Assembly: GCF_902497555.1 (NCBI RefSeq)
Contig: NZ_CABVGP010000002.1
Coordinates: forward strand, 632,501-696,500
DNA: 64,000 nucleotides
From: Amycolatopsis camponoti
Lineage (GTDB): Bacteria > Actinomycetota > Actinomycetes > Mycobacteriales > Pseudonocardiaceae
Direction: 5' to 3'
Below, one piece after another: positions 43,539 to 57,045 of this stretch (positions are counted from its first letter, which is position 1; each line of letters starts with the position of its first letter). A program made the translations under genes and the position numbers. The notes below the pieces were generated by a model. The model made no database searches, was not told the DNA's origin, and saw only the letters and a list, made by a program, of their open reading frames with translations.

Positions 43539-44906
43539 ATGGCCTCGACGCTCGACTCCACACCCCGTCGCCGCAGCGTGCTCTGGACGGCGGAGCACCG
43601 CCTGACGACGATCGCGCTGCTGCTCGTGGTCACCCTGGTCGCGTTCGAGAACATGGGCGTCGCGACAGCGATGCCGACCCTGGTCGCCGACCTTCACGGG
43701 TTGTCCCTGTACTCGTGGCCGTTCACGATCTTCCTCATTTCGAGCGTGGTCGCGACGGTGCTGTCGGGCCGGATCGGCGACCGCCGTGGCCCGGCGCCCG
43801 CGCTGCTGGCCGGGCCGGTGTTGTTCGCGGTGGGCCTGGTCTTCGCGGGGACAGCGAGTGGAATGCCGACGTTCCTCTTCGGCCGCGCCTTGCAGGGCTT
43901 CGGCTCGGGGCTCCTCCTGGTTTCGGTTTCGCTCCTGATCGCGTTGACGTTCACCGACCAGGAACGCCCGGTGATCTACGCGGCGAACGCGGCCGCCTGG
44001 GTCCTGCCGGCGGTGATCGGGCCGTCCCTGGCCGGAGTGGTGACGGCCAGCATCGGCTGGCGCTGGGTCTTCCTCGGCCTGGTTCCGCTGGTGGTCATCG
44101 GGGCGGCGATGCTGGTGGTGGTCATCCGTCGCCTACCGGCGCACATGCCGTTCGCCGGCGGCCATCGCGCAGGCGTGGTCAAGGCGATCGTCGCGGCCCT
44201 CGGCGTCGCGGCGTTGACGTGGGCGGCCCAGCACCAGTCGTTGCTGGCCCTCGTCTACGGCGCGGCCGGGCTCGTCGCCCTGGGCTGGGCCCTCCGGACG
44301 CTGCTTCCGACCGGAACGCTGTCATCTCGCCCCGGCCTCCCGACGGTCATCGCCTCCCGTGCTCTTATCGCGGGCGCTTACGCCGGAATGGAGGCGTACT
44401 TGCCCCTGACGATGAGCGCGGTCCACGGCTACAGCCCGGCGCTCGCCGGCCTGCCACTGACGATCACAGCCTTGGGCTGGTCAGCGGCTTCTGCGGCGCA
44501 AGGCCGGTTCCTCAACTGGTCGAGGGAAGCATCCCTCCGCACAGGGTTCTGGCTGGTCGCGGCCGGTTTGGTGTGCTTCGGCCTCGTCTCCCAGCCCTGG
44601 TTCCCCGCCTGGACGGCGTTCGTGGCGTGCGCGGTCGGCGGCGCGGGCATGGGGATCGCGATGCCGGCGATCTCCGTCCTCCTGCTGCGCTATTCACCCG
44701 AGGGTGAACGCGGCTTCAACACCTCGGCGATGCAGCTGGCCGACTGGGTGGGCTCCGCGCTGCTCATCGGCCTGGGCGGCGTCCTGCTCGGTCTGGTGGG
44801 CTCGGTTCTCGATCCGTCACCGGCGATGGCCCTGCTCACAGTGGCCTTGGTGGCACTGGCGCTGCTGGGGGTCCGGCTGACCGGACGCTGGCCGTCGAAG
44901 GTGTGA
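43539..44906 (+). CDS. MFS efflux transporter (14-helix-like drug/H+ antiporter group)
   Basis: 455 residues with 12-14 hydrophobic helices. [19 protein letters not shown] is the helix-1 signature of DHA2-type drug antiporters, [10 protein letters not shown] the loop 2-3 motif A, and [15 protein letters not shown] the antiporter motif C. Probably exports a drug or metabolite. The ATG coincides with the predicted start site of the MerR-type promoter, so it is leaderless. The LuxR-type gene ends 44 bases upstream on the same strand. Inducer unknown. Confidence 0.92.
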   Translation: MASTLDSTPRRRSVLWTAEHRLTTIALLLVVTLVAFENMGVATAMPTLVADLHGLSLYSWPFTIFLISSVVATVLSGRIGDRRGPAPALLAGPVLFAVGLVFAGTASGMPTFLFGRALQGFGSGLLLVSVSLLIALTFTDQERPVIYAANAAAWVLPAVIGPSLAGVVTASIGWRWVFLGLVPLVVIGAAMLVVVIRRLPAHMPFAGGHRAGVVKAIVAALGVAALTWAAQHQSLLALVYGAAGLVALGWALRTLLPTGTLSSRPGLPTVIASRALIAGAYAGMEAYLPLTMSAVHGYSPALAGLPLTITALGWSAASAAQGRFLNWSREASLRTGFWLVAAGLVCFGLVSQPWFPAWTAFVACAVGGAGMGIAMPAISVLLLRYSPEGERGFNTSAMQLADWVGSALLIGLGGVLLGLVGSVLDPSPAMALLTVALVALALLGVRLTGRWPSKV

Positions 44907-44970
44907 CAGCCCACTTCGAGGGCCAGGGTGGGCTTCGTCACGCGGTGGAGCGGACTACCCTGATGGAGCG

Positions 44971-46167
44971 ATGACCTATCTCGACCACGCGGCGACCACT
45001 CCGATGTTGCCCGAAGCCATAGCGGCGATGACCGAGGCGCTGTCCAACGTGGGCAACGCCTCCGCGTTGCACTCTTCGGGTCGTCGCGCCCGGCGGATGG
45101 TCGAGGAAGCTCGTGAAACCATCGCCGATGCTCTGGGCGCCCGTCCTTCCGAAGTGATCTTCACCGGCGGCGGCACCGAGAGCGACAACCTCGCACTCAA
45201 AGGCATCTTCTGGGCCCGCCACGACGAGCAGGAGCAGCGTCGTCGCATCTTGGTGGGCGCCGCGGAGCACCACGCCGTACTGGACACGGTCGAATGGCTC
45301 GAATCCCATTGCGGCGCCGAGATCACGCTGCTGGAGGTCGACAGCCAGGGGCGCGTCTCACCCGACACCCTCCGAGCGGCGATCGCGGCGGATCCCGAAG
45401 CCGTGGCGCTGGTCACGGTGATGTGGGCCAACAACGAGGTCGGGACGATCAATCCGATCGCCGAGCTGGCCGCGGTCTGCGCCGAGTTCGACATCCCGCT
45501 CCACACCGACGCGGTCCAGGCCGTCGGCGCCGTCCCGGTCGACTTCGCGGCCAGCGGCGCCGCCGCACTCACCCTGACCGGACACAAGCTCGGTGGCCCC
45601 TTTGGCGTGGGTGCCCTCCTGCTCGGCCGCGATGTGACGTGCGTCCCCCTCCTTCACGGCGGAGGCCAGGAACGCAGCGTTCGTTCCGGCACCCTCGACG
45701 TCCCCGCGATCGTCAGCTTCGCGGCTGCGGTCCAAGCCAGTGTCTCGACCAGGGCTGACTACGCAAAGCGTGTCGAGGAGCTCCGCGACGGACTCATCGA
45801 AGTCATCCAGCGTGAAGTACCCGACGCCATCCTCAACGGTGACGACGGTGAGCGGCTCCCCAGCCACGCTCACTTCACATTTCCTGGTTGCGCCGGCGAC
45901 AGCCTGCTGATGCTGCTCGACGCCAAGGGCATCGAATGCTCGACGGGGTCCGCGTGTACAGCAGGCGTCGCCCAGCCGAGCCACGTGCTGCTCGCCATGG
46001 GCGCCGACCCTGCAGCTGCTCGGGGGTCTCTCCGTTTCTCTCTCGGTCACACATCCACCTCCGCGGACGTAGAGGCGGTAGCCGCCGAGATCGGCGGAGT
46101 CGTCACGCGTGCCCGGCAGGCCGGCTTGGCAGGAATGCGCAAGCAGAACCAGAAGCAAGAGGTGTAA
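44971..46167 (+). CDS. Cysteine desulfurase (NifS/IscS family, Rv3025c-like)
   Basis: 398 residues. PLP Lys206 in LTGHKLGGP, the persulfide Cys329 in [24 protein letters not shown], and [11 protein letters not shown] with the cofactor-binding Asp/Gln. It removes sulfur from cysteine as a persulfide. Four bases separate it from mnmA, so it most likely feeds sulfur directly to tRNA 2-thiolation, as in other actinobacteria. GGAG lies three bases before the ATG and TACCCT nine bases before it. Confidence 0.95.
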   Translation: MTYLDHAATTPMLPEAIAAMTEALSNVGNASALHSSGRRARRMVEEARETIADALGARPSEVIFTGGGTESDNLALKGIFWARHDEQEQRRRILVGAAEHHAVLDTVEWLESHCGAEITLLEVDSQGRVSPDTLRAAIAADPEAVALVTVMWANNEVGTINPIAELAAVCAEFDIPLHTDAVQAVGAVPVDFAASGAAALTLTGHKLGGPFGVGALLLGRDVTCVPLLHGGGQERSVRSGTLDVPAIVSFAAAVQASVSTRADYAKRVEELRDGLIEVIQREVPDAILNGDDGERLPSHAHFTFPGCAGDSLLMLLDAKGIECSTGSACTAGVAQPSHVLLAMGADPAAARGSLRFSLGHTSTSADVEAVAAEIGGVVTRARQAGLAGMRKQNQKQEV

Positions 46168-46171
46168 GGCA

Positions 46172-47263
46172 ATGCGGGTTTTGGCCGCGATGAGCGGAGG
46201 AGTGGACTCGGCAGTGGCTGCGGCACGTGCGGTCGATGCCGGGCACGACGTCGTCGGCGTGCACCTGGCGCTGTCGGCCAAACCCGGCACCTTGCGCACC
46301 GGGTCACGCGGTTGCTGCACCATCGAAGACTCACACGACGCCCGGCGGGCCGCTGACATCCTCGGAATCCCTTTCTACATCTGGGATTTCGCGGAGCGCT
46401 TCACCGAAGAGGTCGTCGAGACCTTTGTCGGCGAATACGCCGCAGGCCGCACGCCGAACCCGTGTGTCACCTGCAACGAGAAGATCAAGTTCGAAGCTCT
46501 CCTCGAGAAGGCGATGGCTCTCGGCTTCGACGCGGTCGCGACTGGCCACTATGCGCGCCTCTCCGTGATGGACGGCGTACCCGAGCTGCGCCGCAGTGCC
46601 GACAGCGGCAAGGATCAGTCCTACGTACTCGCCTCCCTGACCGCGGAGCAGCTGAGCCACGCCATGTTCCCTTTGGGTGACTCGTGGAAGACCGATGTGC
46701 GTGCCGAGGCAGAGCGGCGTGGTCTGTCCGTCGCCAACAAGCCGGACAGCCACGACATCTGCTTCATCCCGGACGGCGACACCAAGAAGTTCTTGGAGAA
46801 CCGGCTGGGGCAGCGCCCTGGTGAACTCGTCGACGCGGAGACCGGCGCGGTGCTCGGCCGTCACACCGGAGTGCACGGATTCACCGTCGGACAGCGTAAG
46901 GGACTCGGGATCGAGGCCCCGGCGCCTGACGGCCGTCCTCGCTATGTCCTGTCGCTCGAACCGGTTTCCGGCTCCGTCAAAGTCGGCTCCGCGGCAGGGC
47001 TCGGGATCAAGACGATCGAGGCCGACCGCGCGATCTGGCCCAGTGGCGAGCCGCTGACCGAACCGACTGAGTGCATAGTGCAGGTCAGGGCGCACGGAGG
47101 CATCGTCGACGCGGTCGCCGACGTGGACTCCGACACCATGACGTTGCATCTGCGCGAACCGCTGCGCGGGGTCGCCCCGGGCCAGGTCGTCGTGCTCTAC
47201 CGACCGGATGCCGATGGCGGGGACATCGTCCTGGGCAGCGCGAAGATCTCGGGCACGCGCTGA
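46172..47263 (+). CDS. mnmA: tRNA 2-thiouridine(34) synthase
   Basis: 363 residues. PP-loop SGGVDS at residues 8-13, catalytic Cys98 in [15 protein letters not shown], and persulfide-accepting Cys197 in [11 protein letters not shown] are intact; GKDQSYVLA and [16 protein letters not shown] also fit. It thiolates U34 of Lys, Glu and Gln tRNAs using ATP and sulfur from the adjacent cysteine desulfurase. Note CC in [11 protein letters not shown], normal for the actinobacterial branch. Convergent with the DUF222 gene, seven bases apart. Confidence 0.97.
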   Translation: MRVLAAMSGGVDSAVAAARAVDAGHDVVGVHLALSAKPGTLRTGSRGCCTIEDSHDARRAADILGIPFYIWDFAERFTEEVVETFVGEYAAGRTPNPCVTCNEKIKFEALLEKAMALGFDAVATGHYARLSVMDGVPELRRSADSGKDQSYVLASLTAEQLSHAMFPLGDSWKTDVRAEAERRGLSVANKPDSHDICFIPDGDTKKFLENRLGQRPGELVDAETGAVLGRHTGVHGFTVGQRKGLGIEAPAPDGRPRYVLSLEPVSGSVKVGSAAGLGIKTIEADRAIWPSGEPLTEPTECIVQVRAHGGIVDAVADVDSDTMTLHLREPLRGVAPGQVVVLYRPDADGGDIVLGSAKISGTR

Positions 47264-47270
47264 CCCTCGG

Positions 47271-48551
47271 TCATAGCCGCGGCTTCTTGCGGCTCCGATT
47301 CGTTCGCCGCCGGCCTGAACTCATCGACGGCGGTGTTGTCGAGTGCGTCCGGCCGGCTGGCGTTGCGACGTTCACCGTGCCATCAGAGGTGATTTCGTAG
47401 TCCCAACCGGGCCGACTCTTCAGCCTGCGGTGCCGCGAGCAGTACGTGACCGGCTGATCGGCTGCCCCCTCGCTCTCGCCCTGAGCCCGGGTCGCTTCGA
47501 TCCCGCAGTTCTGCGCAGGGCGCGTGCATCCGGGCTGCCGGCACTCGCGGTCCCGGACCCGGATGAACTCGTCGTGCGCCGGATCCAGCGGGTACCGCGT
47601 CGGTGACAGCTCGATCGCTCGGCCAGTGCGCGGATCGGTGAGGACTCGTCGGAGCGTCGTGTCGGAGCCGCTGATGATGCGACGTGCCACCGCGGCCGCG
47701 ATGGGTCCGCGTCCGGCCAGAACTGCCGGCGAGTCGCTCACACCGAGATAGGTCGCCAAGTCGACGTGCAGGAACACCTCGGTGCGCTCGCTCGGGCCGC
47801 CCATTCCGCTGAGCAGCAGATCCATGGCGACGTCCGCCCGGAGCTGGTCCAGCGTTCGAGACTCGTCCGAGGTCTTCAAGGCTCGGGCAGCTTGGTCGAT
47901 ACGTGTGTAGGCCGCGGTCGCCTTCTCGGTGGTGGCGTTGTTGATCGAAAGACTGGTCACGCCGGTGTCCTGATGGTGCAGAGCCAGCCGCCTTTCGACG
48001 AAGGCCCGTTCGGTGCGCTGCGCCGCGCCTTCCGGATCGGCTTTCGCCGCCGCATAGGCCGCTGCCCGGCGGACCTGGGTGGCATTGCGTCCTGGAACGC
48101 GGTCCTCGAGCGTGGCGTCGACGAGGCGTACGTGGTCTCTGGACAACCATGCCGTCGCATCCGTGACCTTCATGGCGCGATACAGGTCGAGCCGTCCGTC
48201 GTCCATGAGATTGAGCATTCGGGGAAGCCGGGCGATCAGCGCGTTCGCCGCCGAGACCATGGTGCCGGCCCGATGTTCTGTGATGGACAGGGCCAACGCC
48301 ACTTCGGAAGCTGTACCGGGCGCCCGTCTCCGGCGCACGCTGAGGTCTGCGATCGCCCGTAGTTGCAGGGCTTGCAGCTTGGAGATCTCGGCATCAGTGA
48401 TGCGCATCAGATCGACGAGCTGGTCATCTTTCATGCGTTGCAGCACATCCGGGTCGGCCCGGACGGTTCTTAGCACGAACGGTAGCTCGTCGTGAGTGCT
48501 CGAGGAGCCGGCGGGAGGGACAAGTTTGCGGAGCGGTTGCGAAGCTGTCAT
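47271..48551 (-). CDS. DUF222/13E12-type protein with degenerate HNH site
   Basis: 426 residues from an ATG seven bases after TACCGT, part of a GTGACA-N17-TACCGT promoter, so leaderless. Helical DUF222 domain (about 40-320) with LSITEHRAGTMVSAANALI and the AAYAAAKADPEGAAQR region. The C-terminus has the zinc knuckle RDRECRQPGCTRPAQNCGIE and YCSRHRRLKS, but the usual IDHTxP catalytic stretch reads IEATRA, losing the Asp-His pair. The nuclease is therefore probably inactive. Such genes are often repeated in actinobacterial genomes. Confidence 0.88.
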   Translation of the reverse strand: MTASQPLRKLVPPAGSSSTHDELPFVLRTVRADPDVLQRMKDDQLVDLMRITDAEISKLQALQLRAIADLSVRRRRAPGTASEVALALSITEHRAGTMVSAANALIARLPRMLNLMDDGRLDLYRAMKVTDATAWLSRDHVRLVDATLEDRVPGRNATQVRRAAAYAAAKADPEGAAQRTERAFVERRLALHHQDTGVTSLSINNATTEKATAAYTRIDQAARALKTSDESRTLDQLRADVAMDLLLSGMGGPSERTEVFLHVDLATYLGVSDSPAVLAGRGPIAAAVARRIISGSDTTLRRVLTDPRTGRAIELSPTRYPLDPAHDEFIRVRDRECRQPGCTRPAQNCGIEATRAQGESEGAADQPVTYCSRHRRLKSRPGWDYEITSDGTVNVATPAGRTHSTTPPSMSSGRRRTNRSRKKPRL

Positions 48552-48558
48552 GAGCCCG

Positions 48559-48587
48559 ACGGTACGAGGCCTCGCGGGAAATGTCAC
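48559..48587 (-). promoter_or_regulatory. Promoter of the DUF222 gene
   Basis: Minus strand GTGACA (48582-48587), 17-base spacer, TACCGT (48559-48564), then seven bases to the ATG: a near-consensus housekeeping promoter for a leaderless mRNA. Confidence 0.65.
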
Positions 48588-48780
48588 CGAGATTCAGAAG
48601 AATGGGTGGTAAAAGGGAGCGAACGGTCCTTTCGCGCCCTTCGCGACTTGACGTACGCGAATTGATTCGGAATGGTTCGCGTGCGTGTACGTGTGCGTCG
48701 CCGATTCCGGGAGGAAGCTGATCGAGTCAACGTCCTATTCGGACAAAGGAGAGTCCGTTGTATTGCAACGACTTCGATGC

Positions 48781-49233
48781 TCAGAGCGTGAGCTTGAAAC
48801 CGGTGTGGCTGGGAACGAAGCCGAGCCGCTCGTAGAACCGGTGAGCGCCGGTCCTCGAGACGTCCGATGTGAGCTGTACGAGTGCGCATCCGCGTTGTCG
48901 AGCCTCGTCGATCGCCCAGTGCATGAGGTCGGAGCCGAGCCCGGAGCCGCGATGGTCGGCGTGGATCCGGACGGCCTCGACCTGGCCGCGAAGGGCACCG
49001 CGCCGGGCAAGGCCGGGGATGAGCGTCAACTGCAACGTCCCGACCGGCTCGTCGTCGGCGGTCACGACGACCAGTAACTGGTTAGGATCTGCGTCGATTT
49101 GCTCGAAAGCGCTCAGGTACGGCGCGAGGTTGTGGGGGTCGTCGCGCGCCGCGCCGAGCTGGTCGTCCGCCAACATGCGCACTATCGCGCCGATGTCCTC
49201 ACGCCGTGCCCTGCGGATCGTGTAGTCGCTCAC
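48781..49233 (-). CDS. GNAT family N-acetyltransferase
   Basis: 150 residues from GTG. TIRRARREDIGAIVRMLADD start, VGTLQLTLIPGLARRG, acetyl-CoA motif A VRIHADHRGSGLGSDLMHWA (Q/R-x-x-G-x-G/A type) and the C-terminal RFYERLGFVPSHTGFK. It acetylates a small amine or protein; substrate unknown. It follows a second, similar GNAT gene by ten bases on the same strand, and both share ARRGC-type and FYxRxGF segments, so they look like a tandem duplication. Confidence 0.9.
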   Translation of the reverse strand: MSDYTIRRARREDIGAIVRMLADDQLGAARDDPHNLAPYLSAFEQIDADPNQLLVVVTADDEPVGTLQLTLIPGLARRGALRGQVEAVRIHADHRGSGLGSDLMHWAIDEARQRGCALVQLTSDVSRTGAHRFYERLGFVPSHTGFKLTL

Positions 49234-49243
49234 CGCGCCAGTA

Positions 49244-49645
49244 TCACAGGACGCGGGTGAACCCTTGATAGCTTTGCTCGAACCCGAAGCGCGCGTAGAA
49301 CTCCCGCAGGTCGGCGCGCTTGAGGCCGGAATCGAGGTGAAGGCGGCTACAACCTCGTCGACGGGCTTCGTCGATGCCCCAGGTCAGAAGCGCGCTGGTC
49401 ACTCCACGCCGCGCGGCGCGGATGCCTTCGAGCAAGCCGCGGGTCGCGCCTTCCCACGCGAGCCCTCGCAGCACCGTCAGCTGGGCGGTGCCGGCGACGC
49501 CGTTGTCGTCCTCGGCGACGACCAGTGTGACGTGCGGGGTGTTCATGAGCTCTCGAAGTGCGGCTGCCAGCGGCTCGCCCGGCGCACCGAACAGGCGCAC
49601 GATCGCCTCGATGTCCGTCGCCCTGGCACGCCTGATGACATCCAT
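49244..49645 (-). CDS. GNAT family N-acetyltransferase (shorter tandem paralogue)
   Basis: 133 residues. MDVIRRARATDIEAIVRLFG, GVAGTAQLTVLRGLAWEG, then GIRAARRGVTSALLTWGIDEARRRGC and EFYARFGFEQSYQGFTRV. Compared with its downstream neighbour, the acetyl-CoA loop R-x-x-G-x-G reads AARRGVTS and has lost one glycine, so cofactor binding may be weaker. A tandem copy of the next gene by layout and sequence. Substrate unknown. Confidence 0.85.
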   Translation of the reverse strand: MDVIRRARATDIEAIVRLFGAPGEPLAAALRELMNTPHVTLVVAEDDNGVAGTAQLTVLRGLAWEGATRGLLEGIRAARRGVTSALLTWGIDEARRRGCSRLHLDSGLKRADLREFYARFGFEQSYQGFTRVL

Positions 49646-49713
49646 TTCACCCAGTATGCAGGACGCTCGGCCGAGCGTCGTAACTGCGACGACGTGGCTA
49701 CCCGCGGTGCCGG

Positions 49714-50757
49714 TCAGGGGATCGTGTAGTGGCGGACACCTTCGACGATCTGGGCGGTCAGTTTGCCCTGGGACACCAGCAGGTCGAGATGCGCCGCAGT
49801 CTCCAGGACTGCGAGTGTCTGGTTGAACGAGTCCATTTCGGACAGTTTGCGGTTGCGGCGGGTCCAGCCGATCCGGTGCGCGGCCTCGAAAGCGGTGCCC
49901 GCGCCGGCGGTGATCTGGGAGCCGATCGTCTCGAGGCGTTGCCGATGGTGTTCCAGCAGTTCGTCGACCCGTGTGTGCACGCTTTCGGACACCGGACCGT
50001 GCGCGGGAAGCATGCGGCGGTCCGGCATCGCGCGCACCAGGCGCAGCGAGTCGATGAAGTCGTTGAGCGGCAACTCGGCCGGCACGGGCTGAAATCCGAT
50101 CGAAGGCGTGATGTGCGGCAGCACGTGATCGCCGGAGAACAGCAGATCGGCGCTGTCGTCGACGAACACGACATGGCCGGCCGTGTGACCGGGAGTGGCG
50201 ACGACATCGAACTCGCGACCGGGCAGGATCGAGCGTCGTCCCGGAGTCAGCCACTCGTCGGGAGCTTCCCAGAGGTCCGCCTCCGTGTGCCGGCGATCCG
50301 TGCCGAAGTCGCGGGCCAAGGCCTCGACGACTTCGCCGGCGCCGGCCTGGAACAGCAAGTCGATCTGGGCCTCCATCGGCAGCCGGTCGGGGTTGCCGGA
50401 AGCCTTCAACGACGGCTCTTCGTCCTGGCCCAGAGCGATCTTCGAGCCGAACTCGCGCCGAAGGACGACAGCCTGTGAATAGTGGTCGCGGTGCACGTGG
50501 GTCACGAGGAACTCGCTGACGTCGGCCAGTTCCGCACCGATCCCGCCGAGTGCATTCGCGAGCTGTTCCCGAGCTACGCCCAGCGCCCAGCCCGAGTCGA
50601 CCAGGACCAGCCTGTCGCCGTCGGTGACCGCGTAGACGTTGACCGCGCGCAGAGCATCGTTGGGTAGAGGCAGCGGGATCCGGTAAACGCCGGCCGAGAC
50701 CTCGTAGACTCCGGGCTCGGTCCAGTTCCTGTCGCTGCTTTCCGGCAACGGTTCCAC
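49714..50757 (-). CDS. MBL-fold metallo-hydrolase
   Basis: 347 residues from a GTG preceded by GGAGG at five bases; a longer start adds 25 residues with no homology value. The zinc motif THVHRDHYSQ (His87, His89, Asp91, His92) is intact, with VVATPGHTAGHVVFVDD, the metal-bridging Asp in LLFSGDHVLP and the distal His of PAHGPV. The extra C-terminal helical domain (about 255-347) matches LACTB2/YflN-like thioesterase-type hydrolases. Substrate unknown. Confidence 0.9.
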   Translation of the reverse strand: MEPLPESSDRNWTEPGVYEVSAGVYRIPLPLPNDALRAVNVYAVTDGDRLVLVDSGWALGVAREQLANALGGIGAELADVSEFLVTHVHRDHYSQAVVLRREFGSKIALGQDEEPSLKASGNPDRLPMEAQIDLLFQAGAGEVVEALARDFGTDRRHTEADLWEAPDEWLTPGRRSILPGREFDVVATPGHTAGHVVFVDDSADLLFSGDHVLPHITPSIGFQPVPAELPLNDFIDSLRLVRAMPDRRMLPAHGPVSESVHTRVDELLEHHRQRLETIGSQITAGAGTAFEAAHRIGWTRRNRKLSEMDSFNQTLAVLETAAHLDLLVSQGKLTAQIVEGVRHYTIP

Positions 50758-50861
50758 GGTGACCTCCGTCCCGGCGAGACTGCGATGTCCCGGCCTCCAT
50801 TCACCCTGAGCCGTGCCGGGCGCGCTGTCCACCTGGGGGAGCTGAGACGCCGGTCACTCGC

Positions 50862-51686
50862 TCAGTTGGTGTCCTGCTTCAGGGCGGTGTCGATCGTGAG
50901 GGCCGCGGCGACCACCATGCTGGCGAGCGGATCGGGCAGCGGGTGGGGGATTTCCACGACGTAGTTGTCGGCGGTGGTGAAGGCGGCCTTGAGGAACCCG
51001 CCCCACGTCTTGGTCACTCGGGCGACCTCGGTGTCGGCGTGGTCGCGGATCGAGAAGTTCCAGGCCCGCCAGTTCTCGGCGAAGATCCCGCCCACCGAGC
51101 GGCCGTCGACGACGAAGCCGAAGCGGATCTTCCCGAAGACGTTCTCCTGGACGATCTCGCCGATCGGAGTCTCGTCGGCCCTGGTGACGAGGAAGCGCGA
51201 CTTGAAGACCTTGGCGGGCCGCGTCACCTTGAGCACGGTGCTGTGGTTGGCGTCCCGGACCTCGAACTTGTGGGTCAGGAACTGGTCGTAGTTGGTGAGC
51301 AGCCGGATTGCCTTCTTCAAGGTGCTCTGCCCGACCTCGACGACTCCGCCGAGCCGGGTGCCGTGCTGGTCGAAGACGCCGAACTCGTTGGCCATCTCGA
51401 TCAGCTTCGCGCGCTGGTTGACCACCAGGACCGGCTCGGTGAACAGCGTCCCGCCGCCGGCGCGCGCGGCTCCCCGGCCGCGCGTCGCGCGACTGACCTG
51501 GTCTTGGACGCGTGCCGGATCGTGGGCCCGCTCGATGTCCAGCTCGATCAGCTCGGAGTCGCTCGGTGGCGACGCCTGATTGGCCGGCCGGGTGTTGGTG
51601 GTCCAGGCCCGGCCGTCCCACCAACGGTGCAGACGGGGGTCCCGCGCGTCGGGATACCAGCCCGGTTGCGGTGGCGAACTCGTCAT
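50862..51686 (-). CDS. DUF2510 plus phospholipid scramblase/LURP-one-like protein
   Basis: 274 residues. The N-terminal DUF2510 box PGWYPDARDPRLHRWWDGRAW is a short actinobacterial module often found on membrane or secreted proteins. Residues about 80-270 form a tubby-like/LURP-one barrel as in scramblase-related proteins: EPVLVVNQRAKLIEMANEFG, FEVRDANHSTVLKVTRPAKV, YVVEIPHPLPDPLASMVVAA. The last hydrophobic helix may be buried in the barrel. Lipid binding is inferred. Start ATG at the DUF2510 box. Confidence 0.82.
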   Translation of the reverse strand: MTSSPPQPGWYPDARDPRLHRWWDGRAWTTNTRPANQASPPSDSELIELDIERAHDPARVQDQVSRATRGRGAARAGGGTLFTEPVLVVNQRAKLIEMANEFGVFDQHGTRLGGVVEVGQSTLKKAIRLLTNYDQFLTHKFEVRDANHSTVLKVTRPAKVFKSRFLVTRADETPIGEIVQENVFGKIRFGFVVDGRSVGGIFAENWRAWNFSIRDHADTEVARVTKTWGGFLKAAFTTADNYVVEIPHPLPDPLASMVVAAALTIDTALKQDTN

Positions 51687-51820
51687 GGCGGGTGAGCCTA
51701 TCCGCGCTGACCCCGCCACGGTGCCGGTAAAGGCAAATGCGGCGTATGTCTGTCTCCGGACGGCTCGGTGCGGCAGCCCGGTCGGCGCCGCCCGCGGGCG
51801 GTCGACCAGAATCGGTGGTC

Positions 51821-52858
51821 GTGAATGAGCGAGCTTGGCCCAGCGGTGCCGCGACGGCGATCGGCTCGATGCCGGGCACGGACCCCGCGGAAGCGGCGGA
51901 GATCCTGTTCGGCGAGCTGCCGGACTTCCCGCACCTGCCGGAGTTGCCCGCCCGCGGCGTCGGTGCCGACATGCTCGGCCGCACCGCCGCACTGCTGGTC
52001 GACTTGGCCGTCGAGGTCGTGCCGAGCGGCTACCGCGTGGCGGCGCGGCCGGGCCACGAGCACCGCCGGGCCGTCGACCTGCTTCGCTGGGATCTCGACG
52101 CCGTGCAGGAAGCGCGGGAGAAGGCCGGTGCCACCCCGCCGGTCTTCAAGGTCCAGCTGGCCGGCCCGTGGACGCTCGGTGCCGGGATCGAACTGCCCCG
52201 TGGCCATCGGGTGCTCACCGACCGGGGCGCCTTGCGGGACTTCACGTCCTCCCTGCTGGACGGCCTCGCCGGGCACGTCGCGGAGGTCCAGGCCAGGACC
52301 GGGGCACCGGTCGTCGTCCAGTTCGACGAGCCGTCCTTGCCCGCGGTGCTGGCCGGTGGCCTGTCGACGCCGTCCGGCTACGGAAACGTCGCCGCGGTGC
52401 CGGAGCCCGAGGCCCGTGACCTGCTCGCGACGGTGATCGACGGCGCGAGGGCGATCACCGGCCGGCCGGTGATCCTGCACTGCTGTGCCGCGAAGCCACC
52501 GCTCGGTCTGCTGCGCGACGCCGGAGCCGACGCTCTGGCTTTCGACCTCGCGGCGCTCGACGGCGCCTCCGCCGTGTTCCTCGACGAGATCGGCGAGGTC
52601 TGGGACGGCGGGGCGACGCTGTTCCTGGGCGCGGTCCCGACGAATGCCCCCGCGTCTCCGCTGACCCTGAAGGACGTCGGCGAGCCGGCGTTCCGACTGG
52701 CCGACCGGCTCGGCTTCAACCGCAGCGTCCTCGCCGAACGCGCGGTGCCGACCCCCGCCTGCGGCCTCGCCGGAGCCACGCCGGAATGGATGCGCCGGGC
52801 CCTCTCGCTGACGCGCGATCTCGGCAAGGCCTTCGTGGAGCCCCCGGAAGGCTGGTGA
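51821..52858 (+). CDS. MetE C-terminal-like protein, Rv3015c-like
   Basis: 345 residues from GTG, with CAGAAT eight bases before it. It resembles the cobalamin-independent methionine synthase catalytic barrel: ATAIGSMPGTDP, VQLAGPWTLG, VVVQFDEPSLPAVL, ILHCCAAKPP (with the zinc-type His-Cys) and GLAGATPEWMRRAL. It lacks the N-terminal folate domain of MetE, so it may act with another methyl donor or a corrinoid protein. Position upstream of ligA matches Rv3015c. The exact reaction is unknown. Confidence 0.85.
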   Translation: MNERAWPSGAATAIGSMPGTDPAEAAEILFGELPDFPHLPELPARGVGADMLGRTAALLVDLAVEVVPSGYRVAARPGHEHRRAVDLLRWDLDAVQEAREKAGATPPVFKVQLAGPWTLGAGIELPRGHRVLTDRGALRDFTSSLLDGLAGHVAEVQARTGAPVVVQFDEPSLPAVLAGGLSTPSGYGNVAAVPEPEARDLLATVIDGARAITGRPVILHCCAAKPPLGLLRDAGADALAFDLAALDGASAVFLDEIGEVWDGGATLFLGAVPTNAPASPLTLKDVGEPAFRLADRLGFNRSVLAERAVPTPACGLAGATPEWMRRALSLTRDLGKAFVEPPEGW

Positions 52859-52942
52859 CGGAATCTTGCGACTCGCCGACGTCCGCGCGGCCCGGCCAGT
52901 AGCGTGGCGGGGTAGCCGACCGAACGAGGACCACCCTTAACC

Positions 52943-56326
<3,384 letters not shown>

Positions 56327-56338
56327 CTTGGCGTTCGT

Positions 56339-56378
56339 CGAAAAGGGGACGAGCCGACACGGCCTAGTCCCCTTTTCG
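56339..56378. terminator. Bidirectional terminator between GNAT and ACT genes
   Basis: CGAAAAGGGGAC (56339-56350) pairs perfectly with GTCCCCTTTTCG (56367-56378). A-run on one side and T-run on the other make it work for both convergent transcripts. Confidence 0.85.
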
Positions 56379-56391
56379 GCAACGTGCGGGG

Positions 56392-57045
56392 CTAGCCGTC
56401 GAGGACGACTGCGACGATCCCGGCGAGGTGAGCCAGCCGGGCGACCTCGGCCGCTCGGAAGGCCGGGCCGCCGGGGCGGGCGACGAGCAGCGCCTTGCCC
56501 GGCTTGCCCAGCGGCGTGGCCGCCAGCTCGGTGCCCAGTTCCTTCCACGTCTCCGGGATCCAGGCTTCTTCGCCGTCGAGCACCGTCGCGCGCTCGAGCG
56601 GCAGCCAGGGCAGGTCGGTGATCGGGGTCTCCGGCGCGGCGCTCGACGACGCCAGCCGGAGGGCGCCGGTCTCGGAGTGTTCGACGATCATCGCCCAGCC
56701 GGCGCGCACGATCCGGGGCACGCCTTCGGCCAGGATGTCGAGGCCGGACTTCGGCTGCGCGGCGATCTCTTCGACGAGTTCGAGCTCGCGGTGCGTGTCG
56801 AGCACGCCCGCGTAGGGGCGGACAGCGTCCACTTCGACGCCTTCGACACTCTCCGCCGCCGTGATGAGCGCGTCGGGCAGCCGACCGGACGGGAGTTCAA
56901 CCACCAGGTCGTCGACCGCCACTCCGGTGCCGCGCTCGACGACGTCCACGCTGAGGATGTCGGCGCCCACCGTGCCGAGCGCCGTGGCGACCGCGCCGAG
57001 GGTTCCCGGGCTGTCCGGAAGGAGGACCCGGATCAGGAACGACAC
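56392..57045 (-). CDS. ACT-domain protein, Rv3013-like
   Basis: 217 residues from GTG. The N-terminal ACT domain [20 protein letters not shown] begins at residue 2, with the ligand-type Gly/Pro loop; a second half (about 95-217) has [20 protein letters not shown] and a [13 protein letters not shown] stretch ([20 protein letters not shown]). It probably binds an amino acid or small ligand and regulates something unknown. Same length and position as Rv3013, between ligA and gatC. Divergent from gatC. Confidence 0.85.
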   Translation of the reverse strand: MSFLIRVLLPDSPGTLGAVATALGTVGADILSVDVVERGTGVAVDDLVVELPSGRLPDALITAAESVEGVEVDAVRPYAGVLDTHRELELVEEIAAQPKSGLDILAEGVPRIVRAGWAMIVEHSETGALRLASSSAAPETPITDLPWLPLERATVLDGEEAWIPETWKELGTELAATPLGKPGKALLVARPGGPAFRAAEVARLAHLAGIVAVVLDG

